Shown here one piece after another: positions 24,393-30,494 of a stretch of 35,933 bases of DNA. The translations under genes were made by a program, and so were the position numbers. Every line of letters begins with the position of its first letter. The first letter of the stretch is position 1. This DNA is from Agrococcus sp. GTDB taxonomy: Bacteria > Actinomycetota > Actinomycetes > Actinomycetales > Microbacteriaceae. The notes below the pieces were generated by a model. The model worked only from the letters and a program-made list of their open reading frames with translations. It did no database searches and had not been told where the DNA came from. The DNA lies in NCBI GenBank assembly GCA_031178105.1, contig JAPSJX010000015.1:1-35933 (forward strand), given 5' to 3'.

Positions 24393-25054
24393 GCGAAGGC
24401 CTCCATGCGGGCGCCGAGGTGGTCGAGGGCGATGGCGGATGCGGCCATCACGTGCGCGATCGAGAGGTCGTATGCGGCGTCGGCGTCACCGCGGGCGATG
24501 GCGTCCACGACGGCACCGAGCTCCGCGCGCATCGCGGTCTGGCGGTCGGGTGCCGAGAGCGTGACGGCACGGAGCTGGCTGATCCGCGCCTGCACGTTGG
24601 CGAGCTGCTCGCCGATGATCGGGTTGCGGCTCGCGGCGATCAGCGCGGCGTAGAAGTCGCCCTTGATCGCCAGCAGCTCGTCGAGCGAGGGCGGGGCCTC
24701 GTCGGGGATGCGGTCGAACGCCGCCCGGAGCGCCCGGACGTGCGCCTCGTCGCCGTGGCGAGCGGCGAGCCGCGCGGCCGCCGCCTCGAGGGCGGCGCGC
24801 ACCTCGTAGAGCTGGCGCGCGTCGTCGGCGGTGAGCTCGGTCACCATCGGACCGACGCCGGGGTGGATCCGGATGAGCCGCTCGCTCTCGAGCTGCCGCA
24901 GCGCCTCGCGCACGACCGTGCGGCTCACACCCAGTCGCTGCTCGATCGACTTCTCCGTGATCCGCGACCCGGGCAGCAGCTCTCCGCGCACGATGGAGGC
25001 TCGGATCTCCTCGACCGCCCGCTCCCGCAGGGGTGCCGCACGCCGTTCCAACAT
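24389..25054 (-). CDS. GntR-family regulator, FCD subfamily
   Basis: A 221-residue repressor with an N-terminal winged helix (residues about 10-70: LRERAVEEIRASIVRGELLPGSRITEKSIEQRLGVSRTVVREALRQLESERLI) and a C-terminal all-helical FCD ligand domain from about residue 80. FCD regulators commonly bind organic acids together with a metal ion. Start: ATG at 25054 with AAAGGG about eight bases upstream. It is the first gene of a six-gene catabolic operon and probably represses it. The array of ACGGT half-sites 24 bases upstream of its ATG is the likely target, and a related array lies in the lysR/MFS intergenic region. Confidence 0.92.
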   Translation of the reverse strand: MLERRAAPLRERAVEEIRASIVRGELLPGSRITEKSIEQRLGVSRTVVREALRQLESERLIRIHPGVGPMVTELTADDARQLYEVRAALEAAAARLAARHGDEAHVRALRAAFDRIPDEAPPSLDELLAIKGDFYAALIAASRNPIIGEQLANVQARISQLRAVTLSAPDRQTAMRAELGAVVDAIARGDADAAYDLSIAHVMAASAIALDHLGARMEAFA

Positions 25055-25077
25055 CCGCAGACCCTTTCGTCCACAGC

Positions 25078-25099
25078 GACGGTATTACGGTCATACGGT
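25078..25099. promoter_or_regulatory. GntR-type operator upstream of the gntR operon
   Basis: Three direct ACGGT pentamers at 8-bp spacing, separated by ATT and CAT, lie 24 bases before the gntR ATG. The array shares GACGGTATTACGGT with the reverse complement of the site at 18543-18565. On the minus strand a TAATAC -10 candidate falls within it, so binding would repress the operon. Confidence 0.7.
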
Positions 25100-25164
25100 G
25101 CGCCGCAAGTCTCGCCACCGTCGCCGGTCATCCTCCTGTCGATCCTCCTACGGAGCGACGCGCT

Positions 25165-25300
25165 CCGGCGCAGCGAGCGCACGAGGGACGTGTCGATGAG
25201 CACGCCGAGCGCGACGACGACGGCGAGCTGCAGCAGGAACAGCACCGGGATCCCGAGCGCCGCGAGGATCAGCGCGCTGACGCCGAGCCCGGTGCCGTGC
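25165..25300 (-). pseudogene. Remnant of an MMPL/RND-type transporter C-terminus
   Basis: Reading the minus strand in one frame gives GTGLGVSALILAALGIPVLF followed by LLQLAVVVALGVLIDTSLVR, which is the penultimate membrane region and the VALGxLxDTxxVRS signature of MMPL-family transporters. There is no start codon, no upstream domain and no proper C-terminus; the frame runs on into unrelated arginine-rich sequence. About 45 codons remain of a protein that normally has 700 or more. It lies between pncA and the gntR operon and marks a deletion or insertion boundary. Confidence 0.65.
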
Positions 25301-25325
25301 GAAGGCCAGCGTCCGACCGTGGACG

Positions 25326-25898
25326 TCAGGCTTGCGCGACCACCTCGACACCGGCGTCCCGCAGCTCGTCGAGCGCCGTCGCCCGCGTCGCGGGCGAGAC
25401 CGCCGAGGTGAGCGCGTCGATGACGCGCACCTTGCGGCCCGCGAGCGCCGCGTCGAGCGCGGATGCCTTCACGCAGTAGTCCGTCGCGATGCCCACCACG
25501 TCGAGCTCGTCGATCCCCTGCTCCTCGAGCACCTCGTCGAGCGTCTCGCCGTCGTCGGTGACGCCCTCGAAGGCGGAGTACGCGGGCTTCCCCTGGCCCT
25601 TCTTGACGTGCACGTCGATGGCGAGGGCGTCGAGCGCCGGGTGGTACTCCGCGCCGGGCGTGCCGGCGACGCAGTGGACCGGCCAGGTGTCGACGAAGTC
25701 CGGGGCACCGCTCGCGAAGTGGCCGCCGTTGTCGCCGGTCCCGTCATGCCAGTCGCGGCTCGCTGCGACGAGGTCGTAGGCGTGGCCGCGGAGGTGCTCG
25801 GTGATCGCGGCGGCGACCGCGGCGCCGCCCTCGGTCGCGAGGGCGCCGCCCTCGGTGAAGTCGTTCTGGACGTCGACGATGAGGATGCCGCGGGTCAT
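25326..25898 (-). CDS. pncA: Nicotinamidase (isochorismatase-fold hydrolase)
   Basis: Deamidates nicotinamide to nicotinate in NAD salvage; in mycobacteria the same enzyme activates pyrazinamide. The 190-residue protein has the catalytic triad of the family: D9 (IVDVQNDF), a lysine at 99/100 (HVKKGQGKPAYSAF) and C142 (GIATDYCVKASALDA). Metal ligands D49, H51 and H60 are also in place. The ATG at 25898 is preceded six bases upstream by TACCCT, so the message is probably leaderless; there is no ribosome-binding site. It diverges from a small unknown gene. Confidence 0.93.
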   Translation of the reverse strand: MTRGILIVDVQNDFTEGGALATEGGAAVAAAITEHLRGHAYDLVAASRDWHDGTGDNGGHFASGAPDFVDTWPVHCVAGTPGAEYHPALDALAIDVHVKKGQGKPAYSAFEGVTDDGETLDEVLEEQGIDELDVVGIATDYCVKASALDAALAGRKVRVIDALTSAVSPATRATALDELRDAGVEVVAQA

Positions 25899-25904
25899 GC
25901 ATGC

Positions 25905-25910
25905 AGGGTA
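25905..25910 (-). promoter_or_regulatory. Leaderless promoter -10 box of pncA
   Basis: On the minus strand TACCCT plus six bases leads directly into the pncA ATG. Confidence 0.55.
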
Positions 25911-25973
25911 GCGAGAGCGGCCCATCCGCACCCTCCATGGCGCATCGCAGGCGAGGTCTGCCACGATCGACGC

Positions 25974-26177
25974 ATGAGCCAGCACGCCAGCCGCGACGCG
26001 GCCGCCGATCACCTCCGCTCCGCCCTGGCCGCGATCGATCCCGACGGCAGCGTCGACTGGTCGGAGGTCGAGGGCCGAGCGATCACGCACGACCCGCGCG
26101 AGGGCGTCGAGGACGACTGGCGCGTCGCCGAGGGCACCGAGCTCGAGCAGATCGTCGGGCGGCTGCGCGAGCACTGA
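25974..26177 (+). CDS. Small acidic hypothetical protein (67 aa)
   Basis: A 67-residue, strongly acidic protein beginning MSQHASRDAAADHLRSALAAIDPDG and ending in a helix, AEGTELEQIVGRLREH. No family is recognised and no membrane segment or Cys/His cluster is present. CACGAT lies six bases before the ATG, a slightly off-consensus leaderless -10 box. It diverges from pncA and ends two bases before the second copy of the 19-bp-arm inverted repeat, which would close its transcript. Codon usage fits the host. It is a likely real gene of unknown role. Confidence 0.6.
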   Translation: MSQHASRDAAADHLRSALAAIDPDGSVDWSEVEGRAITHDPREGVEDDWRVAEGTELEQIVGRLREH

Positions 26178-26179
26178 TG

Positions 26180-26235
26180 GGGTGGTCACGACACGCCGCG
26201 CCGGCGACCCCGCCGACGGCGTGTCGTGACCACCC
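26180..26235. repeat. Inverted repeat with 19-bp arms, copy 2
   Basis: Arms GGGTGGTCACGACACGCCG (26180-26198) and the exact reverse complement (26217-26235) enclose 18 bases. The arms are identical to those at 1612-1698, though the loops differ. It lies between the converging small acidic gene and the CHAP gene, so it may end both transcripts. Confidence 0.85.
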
Positions 26236-26255
26236 GTCGCGGAGGGGCGGCGCGG

Positions 26256-27137
26256 TCAGCCGTCGCTGAGCCGCTTCGCGAGGTCGGTCGCCGCGTCGGT
26301 CCCGAGCCCATCCTTGAGCTGCGCGGCCAGCGCGTCCACGTCGAGCGCAGGGCGCGCCTTGAGGCGTCCGACCGAACCGGTCAGCCCCTGCACCAGGGTG
26401 AGGATGGCCTGGTCGTAGCTGTACTGACCCGGGGCGATCTGGCCCTCCCTGATGGCCTTCACGTACGTGAGGGTCTCCTCGAGCTGCTTGCTCGCCTCGT
26501 CGACCTTCTCCACCATCGCGCGCAGCTCGACGACGGTCACGTCGCCCCACGAGTACTTGCCGCGACCGCCCGGGCTCAGGAGGTTGTCGAGGTGGTCGCG
26601 CAGGCCAGCGATCTCGGCGCGGATGTCGGCTGCTTCGGACATGGTGAGCTTCCCTTCTGCCTTGCTCTTGTGCGTGCTGAGGCTGCCCGGCGCGCCGGCG
26701 AGCGGCTGGATCGGCCGGAGGTAGCCGAGCAGGTACCGCTTCTTGATCGTGCTGCGCTCCGAGTAGCCGTGCCCCTTGAAGTTCTGGTTCATGACGTCCA
26801 GGCTCGAGCCGCGGTCCCACTCGACGACCGCGACGTGCCCTGATTCCGACCCTGGCCGCGTCATCGCAGCCGACCAGATCGCGACGTCGCCCCACTGGGC
26901 GGGGGCGTCCGGCGCGACCTTCCGGAGCCACCTGCTCGGGCGATCGACGTCGGCTTCGAAGCCCGTCCACCACTGCCACGCGTAGTCGGCGACGTGGCCG
27001 ATGCCCCACGGTGCGCCGAGCACGCGCATGTAGTAGTCGCGCACCAGGTCCGTGCACTGCGGGCGCTCCTGAGCGGCGGAGTTGTCGATCGCCTTGCCGT
27101 CGACGTCGCGAAGCCACTCGTCGAAGGTGATGGTCAC
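26256..27137 (-). CDS. CHAP-domain cell-wall hydrolase, phage-lysin-like
   Basis: A 293-residue protein with an N-terminal CHAP amidase/peptidase domain: the catalytic cysteine is in PQCTDLVRDYYMRVLGAP and the histidine in GSESGHVAVVEWD. The middle (about residues 165-250) holds a coiled-coil-like stretch (MSEAADIRAEIAGLRDHLDNLL, VVELRAMVEKVDEASKQLEE). The C-terminus, LDVDALAAQLKDGLGTDAATDLAKRL, resembles short repeats at the ends of actinophage lysins. There is no signal peptide. A GTG start at 27137 is chosen because GGGGGAG lies just upstream. No holin or other phage gene is adjacent, so it is a stray lysin or a domesticated peptidoglycan hydrolase. Confidence 0.75.
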   Translation of the reverse strand: MTITFDEWLRDVDGKAIDNSAAQERPQCTDLVRDYYMRVLGAPWGIGHVADYAWQWWTGFEADVDRPSRWLRKVAPDAPAQWGDVAIWSAAMTRPGSESGHVAVVEWDRGSSLDVMNQNFKGHGYSERSTIKKRYLLGYLRPIQPLAGAPGSLSTHKSKAEGKLTMSEAADIRAEIAGLRDHLDNLLSPGGRGKYSWGDVTVVELRAMVEKVDEASKQLEETLTYVKAIREGQIAPGQYSYDQAILTLVQGLTGSVGRLKARPALDVDALAAQLKDGLGTDAATDLAKRLSDG

Positions 27138-27335
27138 GGCTCCCCCGCTCCTCGGCGGCTGCGCACGCCCCAGCGCGACGGCGGCGCTCGTGACCCGCGC
27201 GCTCACGTTCTACTCGCTGCCTCGGCGCTCGTCCACCCGTGACCTGCGAGGGACCACGCCGCATCCTGAGCCGATCGAGCGTCGACCCTGGGCTCGGCTT
27301 CTGCATCACCCCGGCCGCCTCCCAGTCCGTGTGCC

Positions 27336-27341
27336 TACCGT
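27336..27341 (+). promoter_or_regulatory. Leaderless promoter -10 box of the gene at 27348
   Basis: TACCGT plus six bases leads straight into the GTG start at 27348; there is no ribosome-binding site. Confidence 0.5.
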
Positions 27342-27347
27342 TCGAAT

Positions 27348-27752
27348 GTGCAGAACCTCGCCACGGCTGACGCCGTCATCACCGATGCTCAGGTGCGCGC
27401 GATCCTCGACGAGCTCAACGCAGGCGACGCCGGACTGCATGACCTCGACCGATGGGCCGCCCGGTCGGCGTGCAAGCCCGACCGAGTCATCGTCGGCCCC
27501 GACATCACCTACGTCCGGCTCGCCGGACGAGCCGAGCATGGCGGGCCCGTCATCCTCATGTACGTCGAGCAGGCGTGGGAGCAGGCGACGCGGAAGCCCG
27601 CGTCCCCTCGCGTGCACGACATCGGCCGTCACCGCGCGCAGCGCAGGAGCCCGGTCGCCGGCCCCTCGTCGCTCAGCACGTCGCGGGCAGACCACGAGGC
27701 ACAGCTCGCGCGGACGATGGCAGAGCTGTTGGGGCCGCCGAGCATCGCGTAG
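27348..27752 (+). CDS. Hypothetical protein (134 aa)
   Basis: A 134-residue protein of unknown family. The first 80 residues look folded (LATADAVITDAQVRAILDEL, then PDRVIVGPDITYVRLAGRAE and PVILMYVEQAWEQATR); the second half is basic and Ser/Arg rich (HDIGRHRAQRRSPVAG) and ends in a short helix. No motifs or membrane segments. The GTG start is supported by a TACCGT -10 box six bases upstream, giving a leaderless message. It lies alone between the CHAP gene and the tRNA-Thr gene, with hairpins following its stop. The 210 bases before it (27138-27347) hold nothing else that I recognise. Confidence 0.55.
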   Translation: MQNLATADAVITDAQVRAILDELNAGDAGLHDLDRWAARSACKPDRVIVGPDITYVRLAGRAEHGGPVILMYVEQAWEQATRKPASPRVHDIGRHRAQRRSPVAGPSSLSTSRADHEAQLARTMAELLGPPSIA

Positions 27753-27757
27753 GGCGT

Positions 27758-27826
27758 CGCCGTCGCTGCGACGGCGGAACGGCCCCGGACCTGGGCTCCG
27801 CGCAGGAGTCCCGGTCAGGGGCCGTT
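27758..27826. terminator. Hairpins between the hypothetical gene and tRNA-Thr
   Basis: First stem: CGCCGTCG-CTG-CGACGGCG at 27758-27776, six bases after the plus-strand stop. Second: AACGGCCCC (27778-27786) pairs with GGGGCCGTT (27818-27826), ending seven bases beyond the 3' end of the minus-strand tRNA gene. Together they can end both converging transcripts. Confidence 0.7.
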
Positions 27827-27833
27827 CTCGTCG

Positions 27834-27909
27834 TGGTGCCGCCTCGGAGAATCGAACTCCGGACCTATTCATTACGAGTGAATCGCTCTGCCGACTGAGC
27901 TAAGGCGGC
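27834..27909 (-). tRNA. tRNA-Thr (anticodon CGU)
   Basis: A 76-base tRNA on the minus strand with CCA encoded. The acceptor stem GCCGCCT / AGGCGGC is perfect, the D arm contains TTAGCTCAGTCGGCAGAGC, and the anticodon stem ATTCA / TGAAT holds the loop CTCGTAA with anticodon CGT, reading the threonine codon ACG. The T arm is TCCGGAGTTCGATTCTCCGA. A 44-base-loop hairpin follows as terminator. Confidence 0.96.
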
Positions 27910-27929
27910 GTGCCGAGGCACGATCAACG

Positions 27930-27935
27930 ATCATA
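27930..27935 (-). promoter_or_regulatory. -10 box of tRNA-Thr
   Basis: TATGAT on the minus strand lies 20 bases before the 5' end of the mature tRNA. It is close to the -10 consensus; the -35 region is weak. Confidence 0.5.
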
Positions 27936-27982
27936 GCGCATCCGACCGTCGCCCGACGAACCGTCGGCCCCGCGGGCGGTCG

Positions 27983-28816
27983 CTAGACGGAGCGCCAGTC
28001 GTCGCCCTGCAGGTGGGACCCGGCCTGCGGACCCATCTGCAGCATCCCGCCGTCGACGACCATCGAGGCGCCGGTCACGTAGGAGGCTGCCGGCGACGCG
28101 AGGAACGCGATCACGGAAGCGATCTCGCGCGCGTCCCCCGGCCGGCCCAGCGGGATGCCGGGGCGGGCCGTGCGGTGCGGATCCTCGTCGGTCTGGCCCG
28201 TCATCGGCGTCGCGATCTCGCCGGGCGCGACCGTGTTCACCGTGATCCCGTGCCGGCCGAGCTCGAGCGCCGCGGTCTTCACGAGGCCGCCGAGGCCGTG
28301 CTTCGCGGCGTCGTAGGCGCTCGAGCCGACGCGCGGCTGGTGCTCGTGCACGCTCGACACGGCGATGATTCGGCCCCCGGTGCCGCCGGCGACCATCCGC
28401 CGCGCGGCCCGCTGGATGCAGACGAACGCGCCGCTGAGGTCGGTCGTGACGATCTCGTCCCACTCGTCGTACTCGAGGTCGAGCAGCAGCGTGGAGCCGC
28501 CCGTGCCCGCGTTGTTGACGAACACGTCGAGCCCGCCGAGCTCGTCGGCGAGGCGGTCGACCACGTCGCCGCAGCCGGGGATGTCGGTGGCGTCGAGCCG
28601 CGCGACCGTGGCGCGCACGCCGTGCGTGCGCACCTCCTCCGCGGTGTCGAGCGCGCCCTGCTCGTCCGTGTGCCAGGTGATCCCGACGTCCATCCCCGCC
28701 GCCGCGAGCGCGACCGCGGTCGCACGGCCGATGCCCGAGTCGGAGGCGGTGACGATCGCGCGACGCGGTTCGAACCGCAGTTCGGCGTCCAGCGCAGGCG
28801 GGTTGGTGTCGCTCAT
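27983..28816 (-). CDS. Short-chain dehydrogenase/reductase
   Basis: A 277-residue classical SDR oxidoreductase. The cofactor loop reads TASDSGIG (the usual first Gly of TGxxxGIG is Ala), followed by NNAG, the catalytic serine in AVSSVHEHQ, and SAYDAAK with the catalytic Tyr and Lys. The C-terminal motif FLASPAASYVTGASMVVDGG is typical of this class. An Asp/His-rich stretch after the second beta strand (GITWHTDEQ) makes the NAD/NADP choice unclear. Substrate unknown. The ATG follows TACGTT by six bases, so the transcript is probably leaderless. It is transcribed towards the tRNA-Thr gene. Confidence 0.88.
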   Translation of the reverse strand: MSDTNPPALDAELRFEPRRAIVTASDSGIGRATAVALAAAGMDVGITWHTDEQGALDTAEEVRTHGVRATVARLDATDIPGCGDVVDRLADELGGLDVFVNNAGTGGSTLLLDLEYDEWDEIVTTDLSGAFVCIQRAARRMVAGGTGGRIIAVSSVHEHQPRVGSSAYDAAKHGLGGLVKTAALELGRHGITVNTVAPGEIATPMTGQTDEDPHRTARPGIPLGRPGDAREIASVIAFLASPAASYVTGASMVVDGGMLQMGPQAGSHLQGDDWRSV

Positions 28817-28822
28817 GGCGCC

Positions 28823-28828
28823 AACGTA
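28823..28828 (-). promoter_or_regulatory. Leaderless promoter -10 box of the SDR gene
   Basis: TACGTT on the minus strand, then six bases (GGCGCC), then the ATG; no Shine-Dalgarno sequence. Confidence 0.5.
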
Positions 28829-28889
28829 CGCGCGGCCCCTTCAGACCCGCTCCGAATCGGAGCAGAGCCCCTCGCGAGGCATGCGGCGC

Positions 28890-30440
28890 TCAGCAGTCGA
28901 GCTGCGCGGTGGGTGCGACGCCCTCGAGGAAGTAGCGGTTCACGGGCCGGTCGACGCACTCGTTGCCGCTGAAGTACTGCCCGTGCCCTTCCGCGTCGAC
29001 CGAGATCAGCACGCCCGACTCGAGCATCTCCGCCAGGTCGACCGCCTGCTGGTACGGCGTCGCCGGGTCGTTGATGCCGCCGATCACGATGATCGGCTCG
29101 GCGCCCGGCGCGGTGATCTCGTGCGGCTCGCGCGTCGCCTCGAGCGGCCAGCCGGCGCAGCTGCCGAGGCCGACGAAGTCGGGGCCGAGCGTCGGCGCGG
29201 CCGCCATGATCTGCTCCGCATTGGCGCGCACCTCGTCGAAGTCGGTGACAGCCGGGTAGTCGAGGCAGTTGACCGCGATGAGGGACTCGAGCGAGTTGTC
29301 GGCGAACGTCCCGTCGGGGTTCACGCCGTAGTAGGCATCCGCCTCGGCGAACGCGGACTCGCCCTCGCCTGCGACGACGTCGGTCAGCACGGCGCGAAGC
29401 GTCGCCCACTGCGCATCCGCGTAGAGGTTCGCCGCGATCGCGGTGAACAGGGCGCTCGAGCCCAGCTCGCGCCCGTCGGCGACGGGGATCGGCTGCGCAT
29501 CGAGGCGGTCGAGCAGGTCGCGTGTCTGCTGCAGCGCATCCTCCTTCGTGCCGACGAAGGGGCAGCCGTCCTGCTCGAGGCAGTCGGCCACGAAGTTGCC
29601 GTAGGCGAGCTCGAAGCCGGCCGCCTGGTAGAGCGTGCCGTCGAAGTCGGTCGAGTCGGGCGCGACCGCGGCGTCGAGCACCATCCGGCCGACGTTCTCG
29701 GGGAACAGGTCGGCGTAGGTGGCGCCGATGAGCGTGCCGTACGAGACCCCCAGGTAGTTGAGCCGCTCCTCCCCCAGCAGCGACCGCACGAGGTCCAGGT
29801 CGCTCGCGACCTGCTCCGTGCCGATCTTCCCGAGCAGCGCACCCGTGTGCTCGAGGCACGAGTCGCCGAGCCACCGCGCGTCGGCGAGCTGCTGCTCGAG
29901 GTCCTCGTCGCTGAGCGGCTCCGGCCGCGGCCCCTCCGGGAGCTCCCAGAGCCAGTCGTAGAGCTCCTGCGGATCGTCGTAGCAGGAGATGGGCGTCGAG
30001 GCGCCGACCCCGCGCGGATCGAAGCCGACGAGGTCGTAGTGCTCGCGCACCTCCGGCCGCAGCAGGTAGTCGGCGTACTGCTGCACGTACTCGACGCCGG
30101 ACGCGCCGGGCCCGCCCGGGTTGTAGAGGATCGCGCCGTGGCGCTCACCGGTCGCCGGTGCGACCGTCACGGCCAGGTCGATCGACTCCGCGCCGACCGC
30201 GAACCAGTCCATGGGCGCGCGCACCGTGCCGCACCACGCCGTGCCGCAGCGCTCCCAGTCCACGTCCTGCTCGAAGTAGCCCTCGAGCTCCGGGGCGACG
30301 TCCTCGCCGGTCGGGACCCAGCGCGGCGCATCGGCGAGCGTCGGCAGCGGCGGCGGAAGGATGACGCACCCGCTCAGCGCGACCGCCGTCGCGGCGACGG
30401 CGGCGGCGATGGCGGCGAGACGGCGGCGGGTGCGGAGCAT
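28890..30440 (-). CDS. Secreted lipoprotein alpha/beta hydrolase, TAP-like
   Basis: A 516-residue exported hydrolase of the tripeptidyl-aminopeptidase-like group found in actinobacteria. A signal peptide with arginines at 3, 5, 6 and 7 and a hydrophobic core ends in a lipobox, LSGC, with lipidated Cys at about residue 25. The hydrolase core has the oxyanion segment NPGGPGASGVEYV, the nucleophile elbow GVSYG, the acid region GGINDPATPY and the histidine in AEGHGQYF. Several cysteines (CYDD, CLEH, CLEQDGCP, CLDYP, CAGWP, C-terminal C) point to extracellular disulfides. Both GGGAGG and, seven bases upstream, TACCGT precede the ATG. A cell-envelope peptidase or esterase is likely. Confidence 0.88.
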   Translation of the reverse strand: MLRTRRRLAAIAAAVAATAVALSGCVILPPPLPTLADAPRWVPTGEDVAPELEGYFEQDVDWERCGTAWCGTVRAPMDWFAVGAESIDLAVTVAPATGERHGAILYNPGGPGASGVEYVQQYADYLLRPEVREHYDLVGFDPRGVGASTPISCYDDPQELYDWLWELPEGPRPEPLSDEDLEQQLADARWLGDSCLEHTGALLGKIGTEQVASDLDLVRSLLGEERLNYLGVSYGTLIGATYADLFPENVGRMVLDAAVAPDSTDFDGTLYQAAGFELAYGNFVADCLEQDGCPFVGTKEDALQQTRDLLDRLDAQPIPVADGRELGSSALFTAIAANLYADAQWATLRAVLTDVVAGEGESAFAEADAYYGVNPDGTFADNSLESLIAVNCLDYPAVTDFDEVRANAEQIMAAAPTLGPDFVGLGSCAGWPLEATREPHEITAPGAEPIIVIGGINDPATPYQQAVDLAEMLESGVLISVDAEGHGQYFSGNECVDRPVNRYFLEGVAPTAQLDC

Positions 30441-30447
30441 GCCTCCC

Positions 30448-30453
30448 ACGGTA
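30448..30453 (-). promoter_or_regulatory. Leaderless promoter -10 box of the TAP-like gene
   Basis: TACCGT on the minus strand, followed by GGGAGGC and the ATG at 30440. The intervening GGGAGG is too close to the ATG to act as a normal ribosome-binding site. Confidence 0.45.
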
Positions 30454-30494
30454 CGCGGCGCCGGCCCCGCTCCCGATCCAGCCGCGCGCATGCG

